The notes: generated from the sequence alone by a model not told the origin. A stretch of DNA of 64,000 bases from Clostridiales bacterium Firm_14 (GCA_001604135.1 LVAT01000007.1:50947-114946), one strand, 5' to 3'. Shown: positions 16,787-25,901, counted from the stretch's first letter. Program-made: numbers and translations.

Positions 16787-18700
16787 GTCCTTTGAATGAG
16801 GCTCTTTCGCTTCAACAAGAACTGAATAGTAACCTTCGTAGATGACCATTCCGGGCTTGGCTCCCGGAATCTTTTTTACATGGGAGACTGGGCAGTAGTC
16901 GACCTCTGCTTTAAGCTGGCCGGGCCTGGAATCTTCGCTCGTCATGTGTTCTTCGAGAATGATCGCCTTGGAAAAAAACGCAGCTAGGCTCGCTGCCTCA
17001 AGCACCGCATTGTCCGAAGGCATTTCTTCGTTAGGCTTGGTCTTAAGGATTACATGTGTTCCGGGAAGGCCCTTTACGTGGAACCACCAGTCTTTTCTAG
17101 ATGCAGTATGGAATGTTAGCTGGTCGTTCTGAATGTTGTTTCTTCCTGCAAGGATCTCGTAGCCGTCAGAAGTCATGTATCTTCTTAAGGGGAGAGCCTT
17201 TTCCTTGCCGGAATTCTTGCCGGATCTGGCCTGATTTGCGCGCTTTGCGGCTTCTCTTAATGCTCTGGAGGAAGCCTTGCCTGACTTGGCAACGCCGACC
17301 ATCTTGTTGGGGTCGCCCTTGTTCGTGTTTGCGTGCTTGGGAGCAGAAGCATTCTTGCCGATGATCTCGGATCTGATCTCATCGTTTATGGCTTCGATAT
17401 CTTCCAGACTCGATGCGGCATTAACTGCAGCCATAAGAGATCTTAAGTACTGGGCGGCAAGCTCGTCTTCCTTGAGATACTGTTCGGCAAGCTCCATCTT
17501 TCGTTTTGCTTTATGGAACTTCTTATAGTAATCCTGGGCATTCCCTGAGGCATCTAATGTGGGATCCAGGCTTATGACGACTTCCTTCTGGCCCTCATCC
17601 GTGTAATCGGTGAGAGTTACGCTCGTGGAACCCTGGGTGATCATGTACTTGTAGGTGAGGATCAGATCACCGGAGTGTTTATAGAAATCAGCCTTTTTGC
17701 CTTCTTCGAGGTCCTGTTCATGAAGCTCGCGCTTCTTAATGACTCTTGCAAGAGCGCTCGTTATTATCTGTCTTAAGCGGTCGCTTCCCATGTCGAGAAC
17801 GAGTCTCGAATCTCTGGCAAGGTAATAGAGATTGATCGCATCAGAGATGGAGGGAAGGACGGATGATCTTGCAAAACCATTGAGCTCTGCGATGGAGCAG
17901 TCTACAGGATCGCCGGCATCATCATAGAAGACTGAGGCCTTGTATGTGCCTTCGGTAACAGACTTAAGGAAATCCTTTATGACCTTGTTAAGCCTTGTTT
18001 TCTGATCGGGAGACAGCATCGAAAGAGTCTTCCTGTCATCGATGTCTGCTTTATCCGTAAGGTAAGCAGCAAGGATAGGGGAAAGGCCTTTTATCGATCC
18101 GACGAGTGCCTTTTCGATAGGGCGCGAAAGCTCTGATTCCATGATGGGAAGTTCGCCTTTATCCGTGATGCCGAGGGCTTCGTCAGGTGTGAGCTTATTT
18201 TGTGCCGGAGGATAGATATAGACTCTGGCGGGCATTACTTCTCTTACGCGTGAGACGGAGAAATCGACGTGAACAGCGGAATCCAGGATACTGTTGTTCT
18301 CGTTTATGAGGACAAGATTTGAGAAACGTCCCATAAGCTCAGCCGTAAGGGTATAAGTCTTCCTGTCCTTAAGTTCGTCAAATTTGCTGACGGTGATCTC
18401 TATGATCCTCTCGTAACCGGGATTGGTGACGCTCTCGATTCTTGAACCTGCAAGGTATTTACGGAGCAGCATGCAGAAAGAGGGCGGCATTGAGGGGTTC
18501 TCAATGGTATTCTCGCTGAAGCAGATCCTCGGAGCGCCGGGATCGATCGATATCAGGAGCTTTCTGTATCCGCCTGTGGATCTGATATGAAGAATGACGG
18601 TGTGCTTGTCAGGCATGTAGATCTTATCTACACGCTTGCCTTCGAGTTCGTTATTCAACTCATTAGCGAGAAGCTGACAGGTGATTCCGTCTAAGGTCAA
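16784..18700 (-). CDS. rqcH: RqcH/NFACT family ribosome quality-control protein
   Basis: A 638-aa protein, homologue of eukaryotic Rqc2/NEMF, that recruits tRNA-Ala to obstructed 50S subunits and drives C-terminal alanine tailing. Older annotation calls it fibronectin-binding protein A. NFACT-N begins MTLDGITCQLLANELN with YMPDKHTVILHIRS. A middle helix-hairpin-helix and coiled-coil region (about residues 270-450) follows. NFACT-R near the C-terminus includes GRNNIQNDQLTF, KDWWFHVKGLPGTHVIL and VDYCPVSHVKKIPGAKPGMV. All domains are present. Its start lies 4 bases from the end of the small membrane protein gene, so it is probably in one minus-strand operon with it and the PRPP synthetase. Confidence 0.95.
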   Translation of the reverse strand: MTLDGITCQLLANELNNELEGKRVDKIYMPDKHTVILHIRSTGGYRKLLISIDPGAPRICFSENTIENPSMPPSFCMLLRKYLAGSRIESVTNPGYERIIEITVSKFDELKDRKTYTLTAELMGRFSNLVLINENNSILDSAVHVDFSVSRVREVMPARVYIYPPAQNKLTPDEALGITDKGELPIMESELSRPIEKALVGSIKGLSPILAAYLTDKADIDDRKTLSMLSPDQKTRLNKVIKDFLKSVTEGTYKASVFYDDAGDPVDCSIAELNGFARSSVLPSISDAINLYYLARDSRLVLDMGSDRLRQIITSALARVIKKRELHEQDLEEGKKADFYKHSGDLILTYKYMITQGSTSVTLTDYTDEGQKEVVISLDPTLDASGNAQDYYKKFHKAKRKMELAEQYLKEDELAAQYLRSLMAAVNAASSLEDIEAINDEIRSEIIGKNASAPKHANTNKGDPNKMVGVAKSGKASSRALREAAKRANQARSGKNSGKEKALPLRRYMTSDGYEILAGRNNIQNDQLTFHTASRKDWWFHVKGLPGTHVILKTKPNEEMPSDNAVLEAASLAAFFSKAIILEEHMTSEDSRPGQLKAEVDYCPVSHVKKIPGAKPGMVIYEGYYSVLVEAKEPHSKD

Positions 18701-18704
18701 GGCT

Positions 18705-19082
18705 TTATACCTCGGAATCGTAGTTCTCGTCGGAATCGGTATTCTTCTTGCCCGAGAATACCAGAGTAAGGATAACCCAGATAATTACTGCAAGGAGCAC
18801 CTCGATGCCGAGGATCTTGAAGAACATTGCATATCTGTCCCAGCTTATGAGGAGATCGATGCCTACGATTAGAAGGACAGCCGCGATGAAGATGACGGGT
18901 GAGGCGGCTTTGGAAGCTGCAAACTTCTTAACCAGAGCCACAAAACCTGATTCTTCCTGTACGGGAGCAGAATTTCTGCCTGATGTCCTGCGGGTACTTG
19001 TAGAACGCGCAGACTTGCCGGAGGTGCTCTTTTTCGCACCTCTGGAAGAGCTTGTTGAACGTGACCTCGTAGTATTTGCCAT
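18705..19082 (-). CDS. Small membrane protein with Ser/Arg/Thr-rich basic N-terminus
   Basis: A 125-aa protein. Residues 1-40 are a basic low-complexity region (SRSTSSSRGAKKSTSGKSAR). Two transmembrane helices follow at about residues 60-80 (PVIFIAAVLLIVGIDLLISW) and 88-108 (LGIEVLLAVIIWVILTLVF). The end is acidic. The layout resembles the N-terminal part of some clostridial FtsK proteins, but no ATPase follows, so it is not FtsK. It lies 2 bases after the PRPP synthetase stop. The function is not recognised. Confidence 0.65.
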   Translation of the reverse strand: MANTTRSRSTSSSRGAKKSTSGKSARSTSTRRTSGRNSAPVQEESGFVALVKKFAASKAASPVIFIAAVLLIVGIDLLISWDRYAMFFKILGIEVLLAVIIWVILTLVFSGKKNTDSDENYDSEV

Positions 19083-19084
19083 TA

Positions 19085-20290
19085 TCAGCCGATGTTCTCT
19101 TTCTCCTTGAGGATCTTCTTGATCTTCTCAGTAGGATTGATGAGGCTTGAGAGGGATGCATCGTGGTTGATTGCGTCGATAAGGAGAGCTACGAACTTGC
19201 AGAGGTTAACGTCTGCGAACCAGGGAGCCTCTAAGAGCTCAGGTCTTCTGTAGATGAGGTTTGTAGCAAATACTTTATTGATGATGCCCTTTTCGTAAGC
19301 TTCGTTGAAATGGTCGATGCCTTCTGTGAAGAGACCGAAAGTAACTGCGCAGTAAACATTACGTGCGCCCTTATCCTTCATCTTCTCTGCGATGTCGATC
19401 ATGGAATCGCCGGATGAGATCATGTCGTCAACGATAAGGATGTCCATACCCTCAACGGAGTCACCTAAGAACTCGTGAGCGATGATGGGGTTCTTGCCGT
19501 CAACGATCTTTGTATAGTCTCTTCTCTTGTAGAATGTTCCGAGCGGGACGCCGAGGATGGAAGCGTAGTACATAGCTCTGCCGATACCGCCTTCATCAGG
19601 TGAGATGATCATGAACTTACCGTTAGAGAACTTGAGATCAGGGATCTGACGGTACATTTCCTTGATGATCTGATATGCGGTAGGGAGGCTCTCGAAGCCT
19701 GCAAGAGGAATTGCGTTTGCAACTCTCTCATCGTGAGCGTCGAAAGTGATGATGTTTGCAACACCGAGATCATAGAGCTCTTCGAGTGCGAATGCGCAGT
19801 CTAATGACTCTCTTGCGTTTCTCTTGTGCTGACGGCTCTCATAGAGGAACGGCATGATGACGTTGATTCTTCTTGATTTGCCGGAGCAGGCGAGGATAAC
19901 ACGCTTGAGATCCTGATAGTGATCGTCAGGGCTCATTCTGTTGTCCTGGCCGAACATCTTGTAAGTGCAGGAGCAGTTCATGATGTCGCTGATGAGGTAG
20001 AGGTCATGGCCTCTAACTGTATTCTTTACGACAGCCTTACCTTCGCCGGATGAGAATCTTGCGTTCTCAACGGGGATCGTATAATCCTCTCTGAAGAATC
20101 CCGGGTAGGTGTTAACGATCTGCTCTTTCTGGTACTCGTTACGTCTCTTATTGAGGTAGAAGTTGACCTTCGATGTGAAATCCTCACTTCCTCTAAGAGC
20201 AATAAGTCCAATAGGTCCTACCGGCGCCATCGGGTTGTCACCGTATTGGTCGTAGCGGGAATAAGCTCTCTCGTCAGATGCTGATGTCAT
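19085..20290 (-). CDS. prs: Ribose-phosphate pyrophosphokinase, long form, copy 1
   Basis: PRPP synthetase makes 5-phosphoribosyl-1-diphosphate from ribose-5-phosphate and ATP for nucleotide, histidine and NAD synthesis. The protein is 401 aa against the usual about 315. It contains the divalent-cation/ATP region DAHDERVANA, a loop SPDEGGIGRA, and the PRPP-binding motif IVDDMISSGDSM. Extra sequence sits at the N-terminus, inside (after HEFLG) and at the C-terminus. A second homologous gene lies immediately upstream on the same strand. The ATG at 20290 gives the full N-terminus; an internal Met (MAPVGPIG) is an alternative. Confidence 0.88.
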   Translation of the reverse strand: MTSASDERAYSRYDQYGDNPMAPVGPIGLIALRGSEDFTSKVNFYLNKRRNEYQKEQIVNTYPGFFREDYTIPVENARFSSGEGKAVVKNTVRGHDLYLISDIMNCSCTYKMFGQDNRMSPDDHYQDLKRVILACSGKSRRINVIMPFLYESRQHKRNARESLDCAFALEELYDLGVANIITFDAHDERVANAIPLAGFESLPTAYQIIKEMYRQIPDLKFSNGKFMIISPDEGGIGRAMYYASILGVPLGTFYKRRDYTKIVDGKNPIIAHEFLGDSVEGMDILIVDDMISSGDSMIDIAEKMKDKGARNVYCAVTFGLFTEGIDHFNEAYEKGIINKVFATNLIYRRPELLEAPWFADVNLCKFVALLIDAINHDASLSSLINPTEKIKKILKEKENIG

Positions 20291-20313
20291 AATTGCAGCC
20301 TGCCTTTCATGCC

Positions 20314-21528
20314 TTAAATAGTTTCTGTGTCGTCTTCATCTATAAAATCACTGATCTTCATCTGGCTTGCGAGATCTTGCAGTCTCGAAGTCGAATTGAT
20401 CAGATCGTAAATAGATTCGTCTGTGTTAAGTGCGTCGATGATACGTCCCATGTAAGGAACCATATCAGCCTGAATGTACCATTTGCGCGTCTTGAGTTCT
20501 TCAGGTGCATAAATAAGATTGGTCGTACAAATGCACTTGATCGTTTTCTTGGCAAATGCTTCATCAAATACCTCAAGGCCGTTGGTGAAGAGCGCAAAAG
20601 GAGCCATGCAGTAAATGTCTTTAGCTCCCGCAGCATTAAGCTGTTCAGCGGTCCTGAGCATGGTGTTGCCTGAATTTATCATGTCGTCGATAAGGAGAAT
20701 ATCCTTTCCTGTGACATCTTCTCCCAGATATTCGAAGATCTTTCCGTTCTGGCCCGGCTTGCCGGTATATTTCCTGTAGAACAGGCTTAATGGAAGATTC
20801 AGGTGGGATGCGTAAAAAATAGCCCGCGATACTCCTGTCTCATCAGGGCTTACCACGAGCGTATGATCCTTATCAAGCTTGAGGGTATCAAAACAATTTA
20901 AGAGGGTAGAGGTCATCTTGAATTGACAGCGGGGCATCTCGATCGACATGAGGGGAACTGCATTTTCAATTCTGGCATCGTGGGGATCGAATACAATGAG
21001 GTTCGATACACCGAGTTTGTAAAGTTTCTTGAGAACGTCTGCGCAGTCGTATGATTCTCTGTGTGAATCAATCTTCTCGCGTCTGCCTTCGTAAACAAAA
21101 GGCATGATGACATTGATCCTCTTAGCCTTGCCCTTAAGTACGGAAAGGATCCTTAAGAGGTCCATATACTGGTCATCAGGGGAGATGACATGTGTCCCTT
21201 CCATGAGATTGAGCTCCATGTTGTGGGAAAGTACGTCGGTGATAACGAAAATATCGTGGCCTCTGACGCTCTCGCCGATTGAGAACTTGCCTTCGCCGGT
21301 CTGGAATCTGATGAGTTCTGTATCGAAAATATAGTTGTCACGCGCATAGCCGGGATCATTTGCATACTTGTTCTCGGGTCTTAATGCACGGCGCTTCCTT
21401 CTGACGGAAAGGTCGTCAGAAACGGCTTTAACGAATTCTTTATTGGAAGTGTGCGCAATAATGCCGATAGGGCCGAAAGGTGCCAAAGTAATAGGCTTAA
21501 AGTCTTTGTTGACTTCTAAGTCACTCAT
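20314..21528 (-). CDS. Ribose-phosphate pyrophosphokinase, long form, copy 2
   Basis: A 404-aa paralogue of the adjacent downstream gene, sharing its whole architecture: a start region APFGPIGIIAH, RGHDIFVITDV, DPHDARIENAVP, VSPDETGVSRA and the PRPP loop IDDMINSGNTM. The two copies are clearly diverged, so the duplication is old. Both keep the catalytic aspartates, so neither is an obvious pseudogene. The pair may form hetero-oligomers or respond to different effectors (inference). GGGGGT lies upstream of the ATG. The end lies 23 bases before the start of copy 1, suggesting cotranscription. Confidence 0.87.
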   Translation of the reverse strand: MSDLEVNKDFKPITLAPFGPIGIIAHTSNKEFVKAVSDDLSVRRKRRALRPENKYANDPGYARDNYIFDTELIRFQTGEGKFSIGESVRGHDIFVITDVLSHNMELNLMEGTHVISPDDQYMDLLRILSVLKGKAKRINVIMPFVYEGRREKIDSHRESYDCADVLKKLYKLGVSNLIVFDPHDARIENAVPLMSIEMPRCQFKMTSTLLNCFDTLKLDKDHTLVVSPDETGVSRAIFYASHLNLPLSLFYRKYTGKPGQNGKIFEYLGEDVTGKDILLIDDMINSGNTMLRTAEQLNAAGAKDIYCMAPFALFTNGLEVFDEAFAKKTIKCICTTNLIYAPEELKTRKWYIQADMVPYMGRIIDALNTDESIYDLINSTSRLQDLASQMKISDFIDEDDTETI

Positions 21529-21640
21529 GGCAACAAGATACCCCCTAAAATGAAGCTATTTAAATGATATCTAAGTAAAAAAATATTTCAAAGGACTGTC
21601 ATACAAAAATTTGCACGAAAAGTAATAAAAAGATTGTTCA

Positions 21641-22246
21641 TTATTTGCATACCTCATCAGATAGGGCCTGCTTTAAATCACTTATTCCTGATTTTTGCGG
21701 ATTGGTCTCACTCGAAGAAACCGCGAAAACACGGGCATCTTCGGCAAAATCAAGACTATTTGACATCATCTGGAGCTGTTTCCTGACCTGCTGCGCAGAA
21801 AGCTTGTCACATTTGGTGAAGACCAAAAAGTAGGGGAGCCCCACGCTGTTCAGGTAATTAAGCATTCCGATGTCGTCATTAGACGGTTCGTGCCTGATAT
21901 CTATGAGCAAAAGAACGAGATCTATGCCTTTTCTAACCTTGAAATAGTTATCGCAAAGCTCGGTAAAGCCTCTGGACTTGTCTTTCGAAGCCTTCGAAAA
22001 GCCATAGCCCGGAAGGTCGGCGAGGATTGCCTGACCATCCATGTCAAAGTAAATGATCTGCTGGGTCTTTCCGGGCGTCTGGGATACTCTTGCGAGCTTT
22101 TTGTTTCCGCCAAGGGCGTTTACCAGTGAAGACTTGCCGACATTAGATCTGCCTGCCAGTACGATCTCAGGGAGCTTCTCGTCCGGGAGGTCCTTAGTTG
22201 TTGCACAAGTCTTAAGATATTTGATCTTTCCGTAATTAATTGCCAT
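21641..22246 (-). CDS. engB: Ribosome biogenesis GTPase EngB/YsxC
   Basis: A GTPase of about 201 aa needed for late 50S assembly. It has the P-loop GRSNVGKSS, G2 region SQTPGKTQ, G3 DLPGYGF, G4 TKCD and a G5-like SSSE. The ATG at 22246 is preferred because the product then begins MAINYGKIKYLKT as in other EngB proteins. The frame is open to an ATG at 22345, but that leader (33 residues) is not family-like. No strong ribosome site is visible before 22246, so the start is not certain. It is divergent from comEC, with only about 110 bases between the starts. Confidence 0.92.
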   Translation of the reverse strand: MAINYGKIKYLKTCATTKDLPDEKLPEIVLAGRSNVGKSSLVNALGGNKKLARVSQTPGKTQQIIYFDMDGQAILADLPGYGFSKASKDKSRGFTELCDNYFKVRKGIDLVLLLIDIRHEPSNDDIGMLNYLNSVGLPYFLVFTKCDKLSAQQVRKQLQMMSNSLDFAEDARVFAVSSSETNPQKSGISDLKQALSDEVCK

Positions 22247-22357
22247 GTAGATAACTCTGTCGATAGTGTCAAGAATGTCGTTTTTGTCGGCTTTCTTGTC
22301 GGTTTTGGCCCAAAAGTTGAGACAAAAACCGACAAGGGTTCGCATTAGAATTTTAAC

Positions 22358-24742
22358 ATGAACGACTTTTATGGCAAATCGATCAGAAATCTCATGCGCC
22401 CGAGCTTTGGGAACCGCATTGTCAGTCGGGTCAGATCTTGTTTTGAAGATCTCGCCAATCTTGACATTGCCTTCTCGAGACGGCCGCTGCTTCTGCCTGC
22501 AGTATCCCTCGTCGTGTGCTGTATATTGAGTTTTTTGTCTGAGTCGGTGCTCCCGTCATTATTGATGAGTGTTATGGTCCTTGCTGCCGTCATTTGGCAT
22601 TGGAGGCTTCATAAGAGCTCAAACGCAGTATTTGTCGGCATTTTCGTGATCACGATCCTTATATATAGCGGTTTTAATATATCTTCCAGACTTAACGCGC
22701 GTGAGGACCTCGGAAATACTGAATTTCTTTGCCGAGTAACCTCAGTATCCCGCGATATGTCGGGCGGTTCGGATGTCACCGTAAGGCTCGAAAACGGCGC
22801 TTATTGTGTCCTGAAATACTATGGCAAGGACCCTCTTTACGGATCACTCAGGTCAGGCGACATTCTGCTCGCTCAGGGGAAGATCAAAGAACCCCGTAAA
22901 GCCGGCAATCCCGGCGAGTTCGATTACCGGGATTACCTGAAAAAGCAGGGCATTTTATATGTCATTAACTGCGAGAGCATGGAAGTTAAGGGGAGTGGAT
23001 ATTCATCTGATCTCAGCGGATGTCTGCAGGACTTCTTTTTCGAGCTCCGGAAAGAAGCTTTGGACGCAGTATCCTCTTCATTCGACAAAGCCTCAAAAGC
23101 CCTTACCGCCGCAGTCTGCACCGGTGATAAATCCCTGATATCTGAAGACGTCCGGCGGGAATTCAAGATGTCCTGCTGCTCGCATCTCCTGGCTGTATCA
23201 GGAACGCATTTTTCAGGCTTTCTTGTCTGCCTTCCTATGGTGCTCAACACATTAAAACTGAAGCGGCGTGGAGCTTTTATTGTTCATTCATTATTCTGCA
23301 TACTGATCGGCTTCTTGACGGGCTGGAGCGATTCGGTTACCAGGGCGGCCATCATGAGCATCTGCCTCTTCGCACAGCGGGACTGGCTGTCTTCCTTATG
23401 CCTCGCTTCGCTCGTAATGACGTTGGCAGATCCGTTCTGTCCGCTGTCTTCGGGCTTCCAGATGAGCTTTTGCGCTGTCCTTGGGATAAAGGTCTGCAGT
23501 ACGAAGATAACTGCATTTCTTAAGCGTCTTCATTTGGGCGAGAAGCTGTCATCCGTGCTTGCCGTTGCCGTAAGTGCCAGTCTTGGCATGATCCCGTTCT
23601 GGACTGAGATATCAATGAGACCGGACATTGAGCACTTGGTAATTCAGATCGCAGGATCTTTCATTGCCGGTCTGGCATGCACATTCTTTGTCCCGTGCGT
23701 ATTTCTTTGTGTTTTACTGCCGTTCTGGTCGCAATATCTTTCTGCTCCGCTATATCTTTGCATCAGTTCGCTAAGTAAGCTGGTTTCTGCTGGCAGCATG
23801 TTAAGCGAGATGGGAGCTGCGCCTGTCCATTTGTCCAAGGCGTTTCTTTTGGTCCTGGCGTTGGCGGTCTTCCTGTTCTTCATGCCTTCCAACGTGATAA
23901 AACGCTTATTTTTCAAGGCGACCTGCCTGGTTCTGGCAGTAATGACCGGATTTAACGTGGTTACGGTTATTAACCGGCCTGACTGCCGTGTGGTTTTCGC
24001 AGATGTCGGGCAAGGAGACTGCTGCCTCATAATGACGCCTGAAAAGACCTGTCTGATCGACGCCGGAACCTATGAAGAAGGCGCCTCGACAGTCTCTGAT
24101 CTACTTGACTTTTACGGCATAAGTCAGGTCGACATCTGTGTCATGAGCCATTGGGATATCGACCATTCCGGTGGCATTGCCGCGCTTTGTGTCCGGGGGA
24201 GGACCAGAAACATCCTGACCTCCTATGTGCCTGATGCGGATGACAAGGATAAAGATGTCAGGGATTTCTTTAAATCTACCGGTCTTAGCGCTGCCGAGAA
24301 ATCCTTATATCTCAGCCAGCTTGTTCCGGCCCTTGCAGGTGACAGGATAATGATCTCGTCTTCGGTCAGTCTGGATGTGCTGTATCCTGCTGCCTGTAAA
24401 GGTGGCGGCAATGAAGACAGCCTTGTTTGCAAGCTCCACATAGACTGCGCCGACCCGGTGGATATACTTTTCACGGGCGACATAGGCAAGGACACGGAAA
24501 AGCTTCTTGTTAGTGATTCTCTTGACCTTGACTGCGATATCCTCAAGGTCGCCCACCACGGCTCAAAATATTCGTCTACCACTGAGTTTATTGAGGCCTG
24601 TTCGCCGCAGATAGCCGTGATATCAGTAGGCGCTAACAATTTCTACGGGCATCCGGCTCCCGCCACCATAGAACGCCTTGAATCTTATGGCAGCGACGTG
24701 TTCAGGACCGATAGGGAGGGGGCGGTGGTGCTGGAATATTAG
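22358..24742 (+). CDS. comEC: DNA internalisation competence protein ComEC/Rec2
   Basis: A 794-aa membrane protein forming the channel that admits single-stranded DNA during natural transformation. N-terminal helices and a DUF4131/OB-like region precede the ComEC competence domain (about residues 260-520, including HLLAVSGTHFSG and a long run of helices). The C-terminal metallo-beta-lactamase-like domain (about 540-794) has DVGQGDCCLI, SHWDIDHSGG and VAHHGSKYSS. All three parts are present and the frame is intact. No other competence genes are in the window. The stop is followed 4 bases later by the first hairpin of the downstream repeat array. Confidence 0.94.
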   Translation: MNDFYGKSIRNLMRPSFGNRIVSRVRSCFEDLANLDIAFSRRPLLLPAVSLVVCCILSFLSESVLPSLLMSVMVLAAVIWHWRLHKSSNAVFVGIFVITILIYSGFNISSRLNAREDLGNTEFLCRVTSVSRDMSGGSDVTVRLENGAYCVLKYYGKDPLYGSLRSGDILLAQGKIKEPRKAGNPGEFDYRDYLKKQGILYVINCESMEVKGSGYSSDLSGCLQDFFFELRKEALDAVSSSFDKASKALTAAVCTGDKSLISEDVRREFKMSCCSHLLAVSGTHFSGFLVCLPMVLNTLKLKRRGAFIVHSLFCILIGFLTGWSDSVTRAAIMSICLFAQRDWLSSLCLASLVMTLADPFCPLSSGFQMSFCAVLGIKVCSTKITAFLKRLHLGEKLSSVLAVAVSASLGMIPFWTEISMRPDIEHLVIQIAGSFIAGLACTFFVPCVFLCVLLPFWSQYLSAPLYLCISSLSKLVSAGSMLSEMGAAPVHLSKAFLLVLALAVFLFFMPSNVIKRLFFKATCLVLAVMTGFNVVTVINRPDCRVVFADVGQGDCCLIMTPEKTCLIDAGTYEEGASTVSDLLDFYGISQVDICVMSHWDIDHSGGIAALCVRGRTRNILTSYVPDADDKDKDVRDFFKSTGLSAAEKSLYLSQLVPALAGDRIMISSSVSLDVLYPAACKGGGNEDSLVCKLHIDCADPVDILFTGDIGKDTEKLLVSDSLDLDCDILKVAHHGSKYSSTTEFIEACSPQIAVISVGANNFYGHPAPATIERLESYGSDVFRTDREGAVVLEY

Positions 24743-24746
24743 TGAA

Positions 24747-24996
24747 AGCCCACTTAATGCTTAATTTTTCGCTTTTTGGTGGGCTAAGCAGTGATGTTAT
24801 TTGATGGAAAAAAGCTTAAAGCCCACTTGTTAAGCATTTTTAGGCCTTTTAGTGGGCTTTTATGTGGTGATTTTAAGACAAGTGTTTTGAAAAAGCCCAC
24901 TTAAGGCATGTTTTTAGTGCGCTAAGTGGGCTGGGCGGTGCCTATTTTCTATATAAAAGCCCACTAAACGTGCGATTTTAGTGTTTCAAGTGGGCT
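24747..24996 (+). repeat. Array A: four palindromic units with AGCCCACT/AGTGGGCT arms
   Basis: Four hairpin units lie between comEC and nuclease-like gene A. Unit 1 is 24747-24785 (arms AGCCCAC and GTGGGCT), unit 2 is 24818-24860 (AAAGCCCACT and AGTGGGCTTT), unit 3 is 24894-24932 (AGCCCACTTA and TAAGTGGGCT) and unit 4 is 24958-24996 (AGCCCACT and AGTGGGCT). Loops are 25, 23, 19 and 23 bases. They differ in sequence but tend to carry a GC step followed by a T-rich TTTTTAG-like core. Left arms start 71, 76 and 64 bases apart. The last unit ends 4 bases before the ribosome site of the gene. No convincing promoter was found inside. The first units might also end comEC transcription. Confidence 0.9.
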
Positions 24997-25011
24997 AGTA
25001 AGGAGATGACA

Positions 25012-25818
25012 ATGAATAATACTTTTCAGCTGCTTCAAAGACGTAAAGAAATGTTGAAGCAATTCCGTCAGGATGTAATTAAACGGTTAAGCAAACTCAA
25101 ATACAAAGGAACACCTGAATGCCATGTGCGTATAAACGTTAATAGAAATCAAACATACATTGTAAACAAGGAGGAGAAGAAACGAGATACCTATGTCTCA
25201 TCAAAAAACATTGGCACTGCAAAACAGATAGCTACGTATGATTATCTCAATGATGTTATTAAACAGATAGACAAAGAGATAAAACTGATCGATAGGTCTT
25301 TGGTTCTGTTTACAAGTGATTCTCCTGAATCCTACTACTCAACTCTCTGCAAGGGCCGCCAAAATCTGATCACGCCAATCAGGCTTACTGACGAGCAGTT
25401 CGTTGAAGCGTGGCTTTCAGAACCTTATGAGGGCGGCAGTTTCTCTTTGCAGGATCCCGAGTTCTACACCGAGAAGAACGAGCGTGTCAGGTCCAAGTCC
25501 GAGATATTGATTGCAAATGTCATGTGCAGGTTGAATGTGCCATATAAGTACGAGTGCCCGTTGTATCTGGAGGGGCTGGGGGTTATTCATCCGGATTTTA
25601 CTGCCCTGAATGTGAAAAGACGGAAAGTCCTTTATTGGGAGCATCTTGGCAAGATGGATGATCCTGAATATGCAACGACCAATGTAAGCAGGATCAATTT
25701 CTATGAAAAGAACGGAGTATTTAAGGGCGACAGGCTTATCCTGACGTGGGAGACCGGCAAGACTCCTTTGGATGTAAAACTGGTCGAGCAGACGATCAAG
25801 CACTATCTGCTGGAATGA
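25012..25818 (+). CDS. Nuclease-like protein A (PD-(D/E)XK-type motif pattern), array-associated
   Basis: A 268-aa soluble protein of a family I do not know under any characterised name. The C-terminal half has RVRSKSEILIA (Glu164), GVIHPDFTAL (Asp195) and VLYWEHLGKMDDPEY (Glu210), an E...D...E spacing like PD-(D/E)XK nucleases, then TGKTPLDVKLVEQ. The N-terminal half is basic and helical, with RINVNRNQTYIV near 40-51. The ATG at 25012 is preferred to 25006 because AGGAG (25001-25005) is then 6 bases away. The N-terminal part looks more AT-rich than the C-terminal part. Array A lies directly upstream; a paralogue with a different array is at 59979-60770. The nuclease assignment is inference from motif spacing. 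Confidence 0.75.
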   Translation: MNNTFQLLQRRKEMLKQFRQDVIKRLSKLKYKGTPECHVRINVNRNQTYIVNKEEKKRDTYVSSKNIGTAKQIATYDYLNDVIKQIDKEIKLIDRSLVLFTSDSPESYYSTLCKGRQNLITPIRLTDEQFVEAWLSEPYEGGSFSLQDPEFYTEKNERVRSKSEILIANVMCRLNVPYKYECPLYLEGLGVIHPDFTALNVKRRKVLYWEHLGKMDDPEYATTNVSRINFYEKNGVFKGDRLILTWETGKTPLDVKLVEQTIKHYLLE

Positions 25819-25827
25819 AGGCCGGTG

Positions 25828-25862
25828 CGGCCGGGGGAAGATACCGGCCGGGGGCAGGATAC
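25828..25862. repeat. GC-rich 17-18-bp tandem duplication
   Basis: CGGCCGGGGGAAGATAC (25828-25844) is followed at once by CGGCCGGGGGCAGGATAC (25845-25862), directly after the stop of nuclease-like gene A. The local composition is far more GC-rich than the rest of the window. No function can be read from it. Confidence 0.7.
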
Positions 25863-25901
25863 CTGACGGCCCTTTGCCTAATTTTGTCCCATAAACCCCA
25901 C

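Noticed and set aside
24747..24996. Array A as a run of ordinary terminators for comEC
   Set aside because: Four similar hairpins with long loops are not needed for termination, only one has a T-run after the stem, and the units continue up to the next gene's ribosome site. A terminator role for the first unit remains possible.
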